From Bog-473 sp963741995 (lineage in GTDB: Bacteria > Actinomycetota > Acidimicrobiia > Acidimicrobiales > RAAP-2), in the NCBI GenBank assembly GCA_963741995.1, contig CAVUKI010000010.1, positions 372,001-436,000 of the forward strand: a stretch of DNA of 64,000 nt. The letters run 5' to 3'. Below, in pieces: positions 41,214 to 49,594 of the stretch. Each line of letters opens with the position of its first letter. Position 1 is the first letter of the stretch. The notes beneath the pieces were generated by a model, which saw only the letters and a program-made list of their open reading frames with translations, ran no database searches and was not told the DNA's origin. The translations under genes and the position numbers were made by a program.

Positions 41214-43304
41214 ATGGCTGAGCCGCTCGCGCTCGGATCGGGGGCCGGCCAGGACCAGCGCTGGCGACGCATGGTCACCATGGCCATACCCCTCTCGGTC
41301 GTTGCGGTCGTCGTCGTCCTGGTGGTCCCGCTTCCCACCTTCGTGGTCGATCTCCTGATCACCGCCAACATCACCGGGTCGATCCTGATCCTCCTCACGG
41401 CCATGCAGGTGAAGCGGCCGCTCGACTTCTCGGTGTTCCCGACGCTGGTCCTGGTGGCCACCATGTTCCGGTTGGCCCTCAATGTCGCCGCCACGCGGCT
41501 CATCCTCCTGCACGGGTACGCCGGCGTCGTGATTGAGAGCTTCGGCCACTTCGTGATCGGCGGTTCCATCCTCGTCGGGCTGGTCGTCTTCTTCATCCTC
41601 ATCGTCATTCAGTTCGTGGTGATCACCTCGGGCGCCGGCCGGGTGGCCGAGGTCGCGGCCCGCTTCACCCTCGACGGCATGCCGGGCAAGCAGATGGCGA
41701 TCGACGCCGACCTGCACGCGGGCGCCATCGACGAGATCGAGGCCAAGCGCCGGCGCCAAGAAGTGGCCGACGAGGCTGATTTCTACGGAGCGATGGACGG
41801 CGCCTCGAAGTTCGTCCGCGGCGACGCCATCGCCGCCATCATCATCACCGCGATCAACCTCATCGGTGGTCTCGCCATCGGCGTGGCGCAGCACCACCTC
41901 TCGCTGTCCGACGCCATCTCCACCTACAGCCTGCTGGCCATCGGCGACGGGTTGGTCTCGCAGATCCCCGCCCTGCTGCTGTCGCTGTCGACCGCCATCA
42001 TCGTGACCAGGGCCGCTACCGAGCACGATCTCGGGCACGATGTCCTGACCCAGCTGTCCCGCTACCGGCAGATTGTGCGGACGACCGGATTGGTCATGGC
42101 GGGCCTCGCCATCATTCCCGGGCTTCCGAAGTTGCCGTTCCTTCTCGTGGGAGGCAGCGTCTTCATCTTCGGCTCCCGCCTCCCCAAGGACCCGGGCGCG
42201 AAGGATGCGGAGCCCGTACAGACGCCGGCAGTCGCCGCCGCGGACACCCCCGAGTCGATTGCCGCCGGCATCGCCGTGGAACAGCTGGTCCTGGAGCTCG
42301 GGCTCGAATTGATCGATCTCGTCCAGACCGAGCGGGGCGGCGACCTGCTCGACCGGGTCAAGGCTCTGCGGCGCAACGTGGCCGCAGAGCTCGGCATCGT
42401 CATGCCCCAGGTCCACACGCGTGACAACCTCGACCTGCCGCCATCCGACTACGCCATCCGGGTGCAGGGGGTCGAGGTGGCTCGCGGTGAAGCACCGCGG
42501 GGGAAGCTCTTGGCAGTGGGTCAGAACCTCGAGGAGCTGGCCGGGATCGAGACGCGGGACCCGGCCTTCGGCGGACGGGCCAAGTGGATCCCCGTCGAGC
42601 TCAGCCATCAAGCGGTTGTTGCCGGCGTGACGGTGGTGGATCGCTCCGCCGTTGTCACCACCCACCTCGCCGAGGTCGTCCGCGAGCATGCGGGCACGAT
42701 CGTGTCGCGACAGGACACCAAACTCTTGCTGGACGCCCTGAAGGCCTCCAATCCAGTCGTGCTGGAGGAAATGGCGGCAGCCAACGTGACGCTGGGTGAC
42801 GTCCAGGGGGTCCTGCGGGGGCTGCTCGACGAAGGTGTGCCGGTGCGCGACCTCGTGCGCATCGTCGAATCCATGACCGAGCAGGCGCGCACCCAGCAGA
42901 AGGACGCCGACAGCCTGCTGGAGGCAGCGCGGATCGCACTGGGCCCCACCATTGGATCGCTGTTCGCGGTCAGCGGCGCGATCCCGATCATCACCATGGC
43001 GCCCTCCCTCGAGCAGGGCCTGATCGCTTCCATCCGTACCGGCGACCGTGGCAGGACGCTCGGAATCGAGGCGGCCGTCGCCGAGTCGCTGGTGCGCCAG
43101 GTGGCCAAGTTGACGCAGGAGACTGAGTCCCGGGGAGTGACCCCGGTCCTGCTCTGCGCCACTCGCCTGCGCTTGGCCCTCCGGCGTCTGCTCAAGCCGA
43201 GCTTGCCGCGTCTGGCGATCGTTGGCGCGGGCGAGATCGGGGCAGCGATGTCCCTCGACACAGTCGGGAACGTGTCCGATGAGGCTGCTGTGGTCGCGCA
43301 ATGA
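41214..43304 (+). CDS. flhA: Flagellar export gate protein FlhA
   Basis: A 696-residue protein with an eight-helix N-terminal membrane domain (about 20-330) and a cytoplasmic domain (about 350-690). The FHIPEP-family signature is intact: FVVITSGAGRVAEVAARFTLDGMPGKQMAIDADLHAGAIDEIEAKRRRQEVADEADFYGAMDGASKFVRGDAIA. It forms the nonameric ring that receives chaperone-substrate complexes and uses the proton gradient. The start ATG 41214 is chosen by homology; the ribosome site is weak (GGGAACGTGG). Confidence 0.95.
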   Translation: MAEPLALGSGAGQDQRWRRMVTMAIPLSVVAVVVVLVVPLPTFVVDLLITANITGSILILLTAMQVKRPLDFSVFPTLVLVATMFRLALNVAATRLILLHGYAGVVIESFGHFVIGGSILVGLVVFFILIVIQFVVITSGAGRVAEVAARFTLDGMPGKQMAIDADLHAGAIDEIEAKRRRQEVADEADFYGAMDGASKFVRGDAIAAIIITAINLIGGLAIGVAQHHLSLSDAISTYSLLAIGDGLVSQIPALLLSLSTAIIVTRAATEHDLGHDVLTQLSRYRQIVRTTGLVMAGLAIIPGLPKLPFLLVGGSVFIFGSRLPKDPGAKDAEPVQTPAVAAADTPESIAAGIAVEQLVLELGLELIDLVQTERGGDLLDRVKALRRNVAAELGIVMPQVHTRDNLDLPPSDYAIRVQGVEVARGEAPRGKLLAVGQNLEELAGIETRDPAFGGRAKWIPVELSHQAVVAGVTVVDRSAVVTTHLAEVVREHAGTIVSRQDTKLLLDALKASNPVVLEEMAAANVTLGDVQGVLRGLLDEGVPVRDLVRIVESMTEQARTQQKDADSLLEAARIALGPTIGSLFAVSGAIPIITMAPSLEQGLIASIRTGDRGRTLGIEAAVAESLVRQVAKLTQETESRGVTPVLLCATRLRLALRRLLKPSLPRLAIVGAGEIGAAMSLDTVGNVSDEAAVVAQ

Positions 43305-43308
43305 ATCG

Positions 43309-44661
43309 ATGGGTGTCGAAGTGAGCGGGACCACACAGTTCGAGGGCCGCACGGCAGAGGAGGCTGTGGCCCGGGCACGGGCGGCGCTCGGAGACTCCGG
43401 CGCGCTGCGCTGCTGGAAGACGAGACGGGGCGGGGTCGGTGGGTTCTTCGCCAGGGAGGTCTTTGTCGCCTCGCTCACACCCCCTCCTGGGTCAGAGACC
43501 ACGCGCCGGAGAGCGTCGAGAGCGGAGCCGTCCACGGCGCGCGGCGGTCCCGAACGCGCGGGCGTGTCGGACGGCAGTCCCGTCGCCGACGGAGAGCGCC
43601 GGAACGAGTCGGGGGCCCCGGAGGACCATCTTTCCGAGTTGGTCGAAGCAACCTCCGATCAGCTGTCCCTGCGGTCGTTGGCGATCCCGGCCGATGCGTT
43701 TGATCAGGTACTCGCGGAAGCGGAGGCCGCGCTGTCGCTCGACCCCCAGGGCAGCAGCAACACCACGTCACCGGATCCTACGACCTGGTCATCCCAAACT
43801 GCCGCCCCGGCGCCGGGCGATGTCTCCGAACTCGAGGTGGCACCTCCCGATGCCGGGGAAGACGAGGTCCGACCGGACCGTCGCCGGAGCGCGACAGCTC
43901 CGAAGACACCGCAGTCGCCCGATGGTGGAGCCACGGCGCCATCGGCGGCGCCATCGACGGCGAAGGCCCGGACGCGACCGAAGTCCAAGGCGGCGCCCAA
44001 ATCTCCCACCGGCCGGTCCGCTTCGGCCGCCAAGCCCGAGCAACGCGGTCGGGCGCGCATGCCGGACCTCAAGCCTGGGCTTCGCAGTTTGGGCGTGCCC
44101 GACCCGTACCTGCCCCGAGTGCAACGTCCCTCGTTGGATCAGCTGGCCGGCGTCATGGCGACCCTGCCCGTCCCTCCGGCGCTGCCGACCCAGACGGGCG
44201 CGGTCGTGGCGGTCGTCGGGGCCGCTCAGAACCTTGCCCGTACCGTCGATCTGGTCACGACGGAGCTCTCGCTCGGAGGGCGCGATGTCCTGCGGTACGG
44301 CGAGAGCCCACGCCTCGACCGTCAGATTGCGCGATGGCGAGCGAGCGGGCGCACGTCGGTGGTGGCCATGCACGCCGGGCCCGGCCTGTCGCTCCAGCCG
44401 GACCTGTGCGGGTTCCTCGAACACGCGGCGCCGGACTACGTCCTGGCTGCGGTCGGGGCCGAGAGCAAACGGGTGGACGTTGAGCATTGGATCGGCGAGC
44501 TTCCGACGATCGACGCACTGGCTCTCTGGGATCTCTCCGGAACCCGGACGCCGGCCGAGCTCCTCGGCGTGCTCCCTATCTCCTTCGTTGACGGCGAAGC
44601 GAGTTCGTCATTGGCCTGGACGCTCGTCCTGGCGCGCCGGGCGATGGCGTGGCAAAAATGA
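43309..44661 (+). CDS. flhF: FlhF-like SRP-type GTPase homologue with a degenerate nucleotide site
   Basis: A 450-residue protein in the usual flhF position after flhA. The N-terminal 55 residues resemble the FlhF B domain (FEGRTAEEAVARARAALGDSGALRCWKTRRGGVGGFFAREVF). A long Pro/Ala/Ser/Thr-rich linker follows (60-270). The C-terminal part follows the SRP GTPase fold (AVVAVVGAAQNLARTVDLVTTELSLGG, DYVLAAVGAESKRVDVEHWI, ALALWDLSGTRTPAELLGVLPISFVDG). However, the P-loop GxTGxGKTT is replaced by GAAQNLART and the TKLD guanine motif by WDLSG. GTP binding is probably lost, so it may act only as a scaffold for placing flagella. Confidence 0.7.
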   Translation: MGVEVSGTTQFEGRTAEEAVARARAALGDSGALRCWKTRRGGVGGFFAREVFVASLTPPPGSETTRRRASRAEPSTARGGPERAGVSDGSPVADGERRNESGAPEDHLSELVEATSDQLSLRSLAIPADAFDQVLAEAEAALSLDPQGSSNTTSPDPTTWSSQTAAPAPGDVSELEVAPPDAGEDEVRPDRRRSATAPKTPQSPDGGATAPSAAPSTAKARTRPKSKAAPKSPTGRSASAAKPEQRGRARMPDLKPGLRSLGVPDPYLPRVQRPSLDQLAGVMATLPVPPALPTQTGAVVAVVGAAQNLARTVDLVTTELSLGGRDVLRYGESPRLDRQIARWRASGRTSVVAMHAGPGLSLQPDLCGFLEHAAPDYVLAAVGAESKRVDVEHWIGELPTIDALALWDLSGTRTPAELLGVLPISFVDGEASSSLAWTLVLARRAMAWQK

Positions 44662-44942
44662 CGCGGAGAGATTTTCGATCGTTCGTGATCGACGTCCAGC
44701 GCCTCCGCCCTCTGGCCACTGTTGTGCTGGCAGTCGCCCTCGTGCTGCCGTCCCTGTGGGAGCTGGCGAACGGGAACCTCTCAGCGGTCACCCTCCTGGT
44801 CCGCCTGGCCCTGGCCCTGCTTGTCTGCGCCCCCCTCGTGTGGGCGCTGACCGGGGTGGTGCTGCGGTACGCCCGGATGCACGCACAGATACCGGCTGAG
44901 GCTGAACGATTCGGCGCCGGATCGACCGAATTGGACAGCTGA
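44658..44942 (+). CDS. Small two-helix membrane protein between flhF-like and flgN
   Basis: A 94-residue protein with two hydrophobic segments (about 15-35 and 42-67: ATVVLAVALVLPSLWEL and LLVRLALALLVCAPLVWALTGVV), a basic N-terminus (MTRRDFRSF) and a polar acidic tail. No family is recognised. ATG 44658 overlaps the preceding stop by ATGA, so it is translationally coupled to the FlhF-like gene and probably works with it at the membrane. Confidence 0.65.
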   Translation: MTRRDFRSFVIDVQRLRPLATVVLAVALVLPSLWELANGNLSAVTLLVRLALALLVCAPLVWALTGVVLRYARMHAQIPAEAERFGAGSTELDS

Positions 44943-44975
44943 CCCCGCAACTTGCGGCAGCCGCGGGTCGTTGTT
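44943..44975 (+). promoter_or_regulatory. Flagellar-type promoter of flgN-flgK-flgL
   Basis: CCCCGCAACT (44943-44952), 14 bp, GTCGTTGTT (44967-44975). The start GTG of flgN is at 44982, the same distance from the -10-like box as in the glycosyltransferase gene, which implies a leaderless message. Confidence 0.6.
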
Positions 44976-44981
44976 CAGACG

Positions 44982-45464
44982 GTGAGCACCGAAGACCTCC
45001 TCGCACAGTTGATCGAGACGCTGGACGCCGAGCTCGAGCAGTTGACGCTGCTGCGGTTCCGGCTGATCGTGTTGGGCTCGCTCGTGGCGGCTGACCAGGC
45101 GTTCTGGCTGCCGATGTCGGTCCGTGAGCTCGAGGCGACGGCCAACCAGCTCCGATTGCTCGATCTCCGCCGGGCCGCGGCGACCTCCGGCATCACCGAG
45201 GCGTTCCTGCTCGATCCAGAGGCACATCTCCCCCAAATCGCGGCTCAGGTCGACGACGGTTGGGGCGAGATGCTCCACGATCGGCGCCGCCTCCTCCTGG
45301 AGCAGGTGGCCAATATCCGAAGTATCGCCGAGCTGACGGTCTCGGCCCTGGGCCGCCGATCGAACCTGCTGAGAGAGGCGCTGAGCTTCCTTTCCAGCGA
45401 CGGCGGTTCCAGCTACGGGCGCCAGGGTCCCGCTCGACCGCAGATCGTGCAAGGGGCGATGTGA
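44982..45464 (+). CDS. flgN: Flagellar export chaperone FlgN
   Basis: A 160-residue helical protein that begins VSTEDLLAQLIETLDAELEQLTLLRFRLIVLGSLVAADQ, the FlgN-type long antiparallel helix, and has a second helix DGWGEMLHDRRRLLLEQVANIRSIAELT. FlgN carries FlgK and FlgL to the export gate; both genes follow directly. I chose GTG 44982 over TTG 44952 because the predicted promoter covers the latter. The end overlaps flgK by GTGA. Confidence 0.85.
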   Translation: MSTEDLLAQLIETLDAELEQLTLLRFRLIVLGSLVAADQAFWLPMSVRELEATANQLRLLDLRRAAATSGITEAFLLDPEAHLPQIAAQVDDGWGEMLHDRRRLLLEQVANIRSIAELTVSALGRRSNLLREALSFLSSDGGSSYGRQGPARPQIVQGAM

Positions 45465-46909
45465 GCGACTTCGGGCTCTCCATTGCCGCCAGCGGGCTTA
45501 TCGCCGACAGCGCCGAGCTCGATACGGCCTCGAACAACCTGTCCAACATCAACACAGCCGGCTACGCGCAAGAGGTGGTCAACCTCGCGCCCGAGGCTGC
45601 GGCGGGGCCGCTCGAAGCAGGCCGCGGCGTCACCGTCGCCTCCGTCTCGGCGCTGACCGACGCCGTCTACCAGGCGGCCAATGTCGCGGCAGAGGGCGTG
45701 CAGGGGGCCGCCAGCACGACCAACCAAGTGATGTCCTCCATTGAGGCCGTCTTTCCCGAACCGAATAGCGACGGGCTGTCGGCACAGCTCGCGACGTTCT
45801 GGGGCGATCTCTCCACGCTCGCCGCCAACCCCAACCAGGCCGGCGCCCAGCAGACCGTCGCGGCCGACGCCAGCGGTCTGGCCAATGCGCTCAACACGAC
45901 CTCGACGCAGCTCTCTGAGCTCGGCGCGTCGCTGCAGTCGGAGGTCGGGACCGGCTCGGGTGATTCCGGGACCCTGGCCCAGGCCAACGGGCTGCTGAGC
46001 CAGGTGGCCCAGCTCAATCAGGGGATCGTGGCCGGCGACGCCGCGGGCCAGAATGTCAACGCCCTGGGTGACGAGCGACGATCAGCCGTCGACCAACTGG
46101 CTGGTCTCCTCGGAATCAGCACGTCCACTGCCCCCGACGGCGCGCTCACCATCAACTCCGGTGGTGTCCAGCTGGTGTCTGGCAACGTCGCCGAGACCCT
46201 GGTGTCCACGGGCTCGGCCGCAACGGAGGACCTGGGGGTCGCCACGTCGTCCGGCGTCGCATTGCAACCCGGCGGGTCGATCGGCGCCGACCTCACGGCG
46301 GTGGACACGACGCTGCCCGGGTACCAGTCCCAACTCTCCGCGGTCGCCAATGCTCTGGCCGGGAACCTCAACACGCTCCAGGCGAATGGCATGGCGGCCA
46401 ACGGCGATCCCGGTTCGGCCATCGCGGGGGGTTTCACCGGGACCGTTCTCCCGAACATCTTCGTCGATCAGGGTTCGGCCTCCACGTACACGCCCACCTC
46501 CACGTCGGCCGCCACTATCGCCGTCTCGCCCGGCTATCTCTCCGATCCATCGCTCATCGCCACTGCGGCGGCACCCGGACCGGGGAACTCCAACGTCATC
46601 GGCTCGGCCACGCTCGACAGCGCCAACGCGCAGGCGATGGCGGCACTGGCGGGCTCGACGGCCGGCCCGGACTCGCTCTATCAATCGCTCATCGGCACCC
46701 TCGGCACGGAGGCCTCCAACGCGACGGGCACGTCGACCGCCGCGTCCAACCTGGCCACAACTGCCGCCAGCAACCTGGCCTCGATCTCCGGCGTGAACCA
46801 GAACCAGCAGGAGGTCGACATTCTCAGCGCGCAGAATGCATTTCAGGCGGCCTCCCAGGCGATCAACGCCATCAACCAGTCTTTCCAGTCCCTCCTGCAG
46901 GCGGTGTGA
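45461..46909 (+). CDS. flgK: Flagellar hook-associated protein 1 FlgK
   Basis: A 482-residue junction protein. The N-terminal axial motif (SDFGLSIAASGLIADSAELDTASNNLSNINTAGYAQEVV) and the C-terminal ISGVNQNQQEVDILSAQNAFQAASQAINAINQSFQSLL match FlgK. The middle D2/D3 domains are Ala/Thr/Ser-rich. The GTG start overlaps the flgN stop. It links hook and filament with FlgL. Confidence 0.93.
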   Translation: MSDFGLSIAASGLIADSAELDTASNNLSNINTAGYAQEVVNLAPEAAAGPLEAGRGVTVASVSALTDAVYQAANVAAEGVQGAASTTNQVMSSIEAVFPEPNSDGLSAQLATFWGDLSTLAANPNQAGAQQTVAADASGLANALNTTSTQLSELGASLQSEVGTGSGDSGTLAQANGLLSQVAQLNQGIVAGDAAGQNVNALGDERRSAVDQLAGLLGISTSTAPDGALTINSGGVQLVSGNVAETLVSTGSAATEDLGVATSSGVALQPGGSIGADLTAVDTTLPGYQSQLSAVANALAGNLNTLQANGMAANGDPGSAIAGGFTGTVLPNIFVDQGSASTYTPTSTSAATIAVSPGYLSDPSLIATAAAPGPGNSNVIGSATLDSANAQAMAALAGSTAGPDSLYQSLIGTLGTEASNATGTSTAASNLATTAASNLASISGVNQNQQEVDILSAQNAFQAASQAINAINQSFQSLLQAV

Positions 46910-46910
46910 C

Positions 46911-47807
46911 GTGGGAGTCGCCGACATCACGCTTTCGCAGGCCATCACCCAACAGCTCAATCAGCAAGAGCTGAGCATTGCCAATCTCGAGGAGCAGGTG
47001 TCCTCGGGCCGGTCACTCAACAAGCCTTCCGATAATCCGGCCGCCGTGACGCAGGTGCTCCAGCTGTCCTCGCAGGCGAGCCAGCTGTCGAACTGGCAGG
47101 CCAACGCCCAAACCGCCGCGTCCTGGCTGGGAATGGGGAATGACGCCTTGAACAGCGCCCTCGACGACATGCAGGGTGCCCGAACGCTGATCCTCCAGAC
47201 CCTCAACCAGGGGACCCAGAACGCGACGACGTATCAGGCCGCGGCCCAGCAACTCCAGGGGATCAATGCCGACCTGCTCTCCACGGCCAACACCCAGTAC
47301 GAGGGCAGACCGATCTTCGCCGGTACGTCGGCATCGAGCCAGGCCTATGACGCCACCGGCAACTACCTGGGAAACTCCGACACCCCCAATGTGGTCATCG
47401 GCTCCGGTCCTGGCTCTGGGCAGACGGCGGCTCTCTCCGTGCCCGGCCCATCGGTCTTCGGCACAGGCGCAGCCAGCGTCTTCAACACGTTGACCACCGT
47501 CGTCGGCCAGTTGGGATCCGGCGCTCCCACCGCCACCCAGTTGAACGCCGCCCTGACTGCGCTCGACGCCAACATCAGCACCGCGGAACAGGCGAGTGCG
47601 GTGCTCGGCAACGGGTCGGATCAGGTGGCTGCGGTCTCTGCGTCGTTGACGACCCAGCTCACCTCAGTGCAGAACACCCAGGCCGGGTTGGAGGACGTGA
47701 ACGTGGCGACAGTCACGACACAGCTCGATTCGGAGATGACCAACTATCAGGCCGCCATGTGGGCTGCGTCCCAAGCCATCCCCGAGACACTGGTGCATTT
47801 CCTATGA
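46911..47807 (+). CDS. flgL: Flagellar hook-associated protein 3 FlgL
   Basis: A 298-residue flagellin-like junction protein. The N-terminal EEQVSSGRSLNKPSDNPAAVTQVLQL (compare SSGxRINxAxDDPAG in flagellins) and GRPIFAGTSASSQAYDATGNYLG are typical for FlgL. The C-terminal helix (TVTTQLDSEMTNYQAAMWAASQAIPETLVHFL) completes the axial coiled coil. GTG 46911 is 1 bp after the flgK stop. Confidence 0.93.
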   Translation: MGVADITLSQAITQQLNQQELSIANLEEQVSSGRSLNKPSDNPAAVTQVLQLSSQASQLSNWQANAQTAASWLGMGNDALNSALDDMQGARTLILQTLNQGTQNATTYQAAAQQLQGINADLLSTANTQYEGRPIFAGTSASSQAYDATGNYLGNSDTPNVVIGSGPGSGQTAALSVPGPSVFGTGAASVFNTLTTVVGQLGSGAPTATQLNAALTALDANISTAEQASAVLGNGSDQVAAVSASLTTQLTSVQNTQAGLEDVNVATVTTQLDSEMTNYQAAMWAASQAIPETLVHFL

Positions 47808-47925
47808 CGGAAGGGAACGCCACGACACCGGACGGGTCGGGATCTTGAGGATCGGAGCCCTCCACCACCTGGATCGTCGTTCGACCTGCAGTCGTCGGCT
47901 TTCCCCATCGCCAAGGAGCAAGCAA

Positions 47926-48426
47926 TTGCAGACGACGGTCAATCTTCCAGTCACCCTTTCGTGCATGGAGATCAATTTCCGCCGCGAGATGCTCGGATGG
48001 ATTGGGGCAACCCACTTTCTGCTCGAGCCAATCGACGGGGACATTCCGGGCATGTTCGCCGAGTTGCGCTGTACGGACGACGTCCGCCTGCGGAGCGGTG
48101 TAACGGTCCCGAGCCCGCGGTTCCTCATGCTGACACCCTGGTACCTGTGGCCGGAGTACCAGGTCGTCCTGGACGACGAGTTCGCCGACGCGCTGGACAT
48201 CAGGGTCGAGGACGATGCCACCCTGCTGAACATCGTCACGCAGCGCGTACCGCTCGAGCGATCGACGGTCAATCTTTTTTCGCCGATCGTGGTCAACCGA
48301 CACAACGGTTTGGCCGATCAATTGGTGCCGGCTTCGAGTGAGGTCGAAGTGGGCTGGCGGGTCCGCACTCCGCTGCTCGAGTCACGGCCCGCCCGCGGAG
48401 CGGGAGAAGGAGGGATCGTGTGCTGA
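47926..48426 (+). CDS. fliW: Flagellar assembly factor FliW
   Basis: A 166-residue protein. The FliW fold is recognised from GWIGATHFLLEPIDGDIPGMFAELRCTDDV, FLMLTPWYLWPEYQVVLDDEFADAL and LLNIVTQRVPLERSTVNLFSPIVVNRHNGLADQLV. FliW binds free flagellin or CsrA: when flagellin is low, FliW sequesters CsrA-released targets and allows flagellin translation. The start is TTG 47926, supported by AAGGAG 8 bp upstream; the longer open frame has no ribosome site. It overlaps csrA by 7 bp. Confidence 0.9.
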   Translation: MQTTVNLPVTLSCMEINFRREMLGWIGATHFLLEPIDGDIPGMFAELRCTDDVRLRSGVTVPSPRFLMLTPWYLWPEYQVVLDDEFADALDIRVEDDATLLNIVTQRVPLERSTVNLFSPIVVNRHNGLADQLVPASSEVEVGWRVRTPLLESRPARGAGEGGIVC

Positions 48427-48710
48427 CGCTGACCCGGGAGGTCGGGGAGAAGATCATCATCGGCGACGATGTCGTCGTGACCGTGATTTCGGTATCCGAG
48501 AATGGCCGCGTCCGTCTCGGGATCGAGGCCCCTCGCCAGATCCGCATCGACCGCGCTGAGGTGCTGGAACGGATCCGGCGGGAGAACCTCGAAGCGGGGG
48601 AGCCCCCGTCGGACCGCCATGCCTTTGCCGCGTATGCGGCTCGACAGGCGAACGAGAGGTCGGAATCCCGGAAACCGGAATCCCGGAAAGAGGTCGTTGT
48701 CGGCAGCTGA
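48420..48710 (+). CDS. csrA: Carbon storage/translation regulator CsrA
   Basis: A 96-residue protein whose first 60 residues are classic CsrA (MLTLTREVGEKIIIGDDVVVTVISVSENGRVRLGIEAPRQIRIDRAEV). This includes the RNA-binding L-T-R-x-x-x-E and R-I-x-R-x-E-V segments. The C-terminal 30 residues are a polar extension, longer than enterobacterial CsrA and like the FliW-type CsrA of Gram-positives. It starts with GTG inside fliW. The proposed target is the flagellin leader at 19302-19353. Confidence 0.95.
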   Translation: MLTLTREVGEKIIIGDDVVVTVISVSENGRVRLGIEAPRQIRIDRAEVLERIRRENLEAGEPPSDRHAFAAYAARQANERSESRKPESRKEVVVGS

Positions 48711-48766
48711 CGGCTCCGTGGCATCGGTAGCCCCGGACACCCGGCGAGCGGGAAGGAGGGTTCGCT

Positions 48767-49099
48767 ATGACGTATAGCCGTCGAGTCAAACGCCTCCCTG
48801 CCGGCTGGGACGGAGTCTGCAGTATTGAGGGCGAGTCGGGCGAAAGGCGTTGTCGAATCGACGACATCTCGATGCTCGGCCTCGGCGTCACGTTTACGCA
48901 CCCTTCGCCTTCCCAGCTCGCCGGCCGCGGCATATCTGTGGATGTTCCTGGGGTGGCCAACCTCGAAGGCGAGATCACACACGCCGAACCAATCCTCGGC
49001 GGGGCTGTGCGGGCCGGAGTCGTGTTCAAGGAACGTGCTGCTCCGGCATCAGACGCCACGACGTCGCAAAGCACGGTGGGCGACCGAGTCGGGAGGTAG
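48767..49099 (+). CDS. PilZ-domain protein
   Basis: A 110-residue single-domain protein with both c-di-GMP motifs: RRVKR (R-x-x-x-R) at residues 5-9 and DISMLG (D/N-x-S-x-x-G) at about residues 33-38, followed by the barrel strands ITHAEPILGGAVRAGVVF. A GGAAGGAGG-like ribosome site precedes the ATG. As the last gene of the flagellar island it may couple cyclic-di-GMP levels to motility; it lacks the YcgR-N domain. It stands 56 bp after csrA without a visible promoter. Confidence 0.8.
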   Translation: MTYSRRVKRLPAGWDGVCSIEGESGERRCRIDDISMLGLGVTFTHPSPSQLAGRGISVDVPGVANLEGEITHAEPILGGAVRAGVVFKERAAPASDATTSQSTVGDRVGR

Positions 49100-49594
49100 C
49101 CGTATGGTGTCGTGGTCGTCCTGACACGACTCGCTGCGACGGACTACAGGGCCACGTGAGTACCCCGTTTGGTCAGCGCGTGAACGAAATCACCATGTCT
49201 GTGGCGACGGCAGCGAAGCCGGCAGCGAAGCCGGCAACGGCGACGGATCGCTCACGGATTTGGAGACTTGCGCCGTAGTCCCACGTAGCTCACGAAGGTC
49301 GACCACCGAACCCTCCGTCGACACCGATATGGACCTCGGGATCCTTGGAGCCCGCCCGACGGGTTCGTTCCCGGTGGACCACCCGGCCCAGGCGTCCGGG
49401 TTGGAGCGCCCTTGCGATGTCGCGGTTTGGAGTCGGCCGCCCGGTTGCCTACAGCGGCACTTCGGTCTCACCTTCGGCGATGCTCGGCTCGAGCGTCATA
49501 CTGGCCCCATGCACTTGGTCTTGCGCGCGGTCACCCGAACCCCAACCGACGTGAGACGCACTCAGAATCAGCGGCCCGCTCCGTCTGGACTCAC
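49100..49594. other. Gap of 495 bp without a convincing gene
   Basis: A weak hairpin (GTCGTG 49109-49114 with CACGAC 49125-49130, 10-nt loop) may end the flagellar operon. A 27-codon reading frame (49195-49278) spans a 12-bp direct repeat GCAGCGAAGCCG (49210-49221 and 49222-49233) but lacks a ribosome site. The other open frames here look like high-GC artefacts. Confidence 0.5.

Noticed and set aside
40968..43535. Very long minus-strand open frame (855 codons) opposite flhB/flhA
   Set aside because: It is antisense to well-conserved flhA, rich in His, Asp, Glu, Gly and Arg as expected from the reversed high-GC codon pattern, and has no family resemblance.
44945..44957. CCGCAA-C-TTGCGG palindrome upstream of flgN
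   Set aside because: The loop would be one base, so no hairpin forms; part of it is the shared promoter box, which explains the sequence better.
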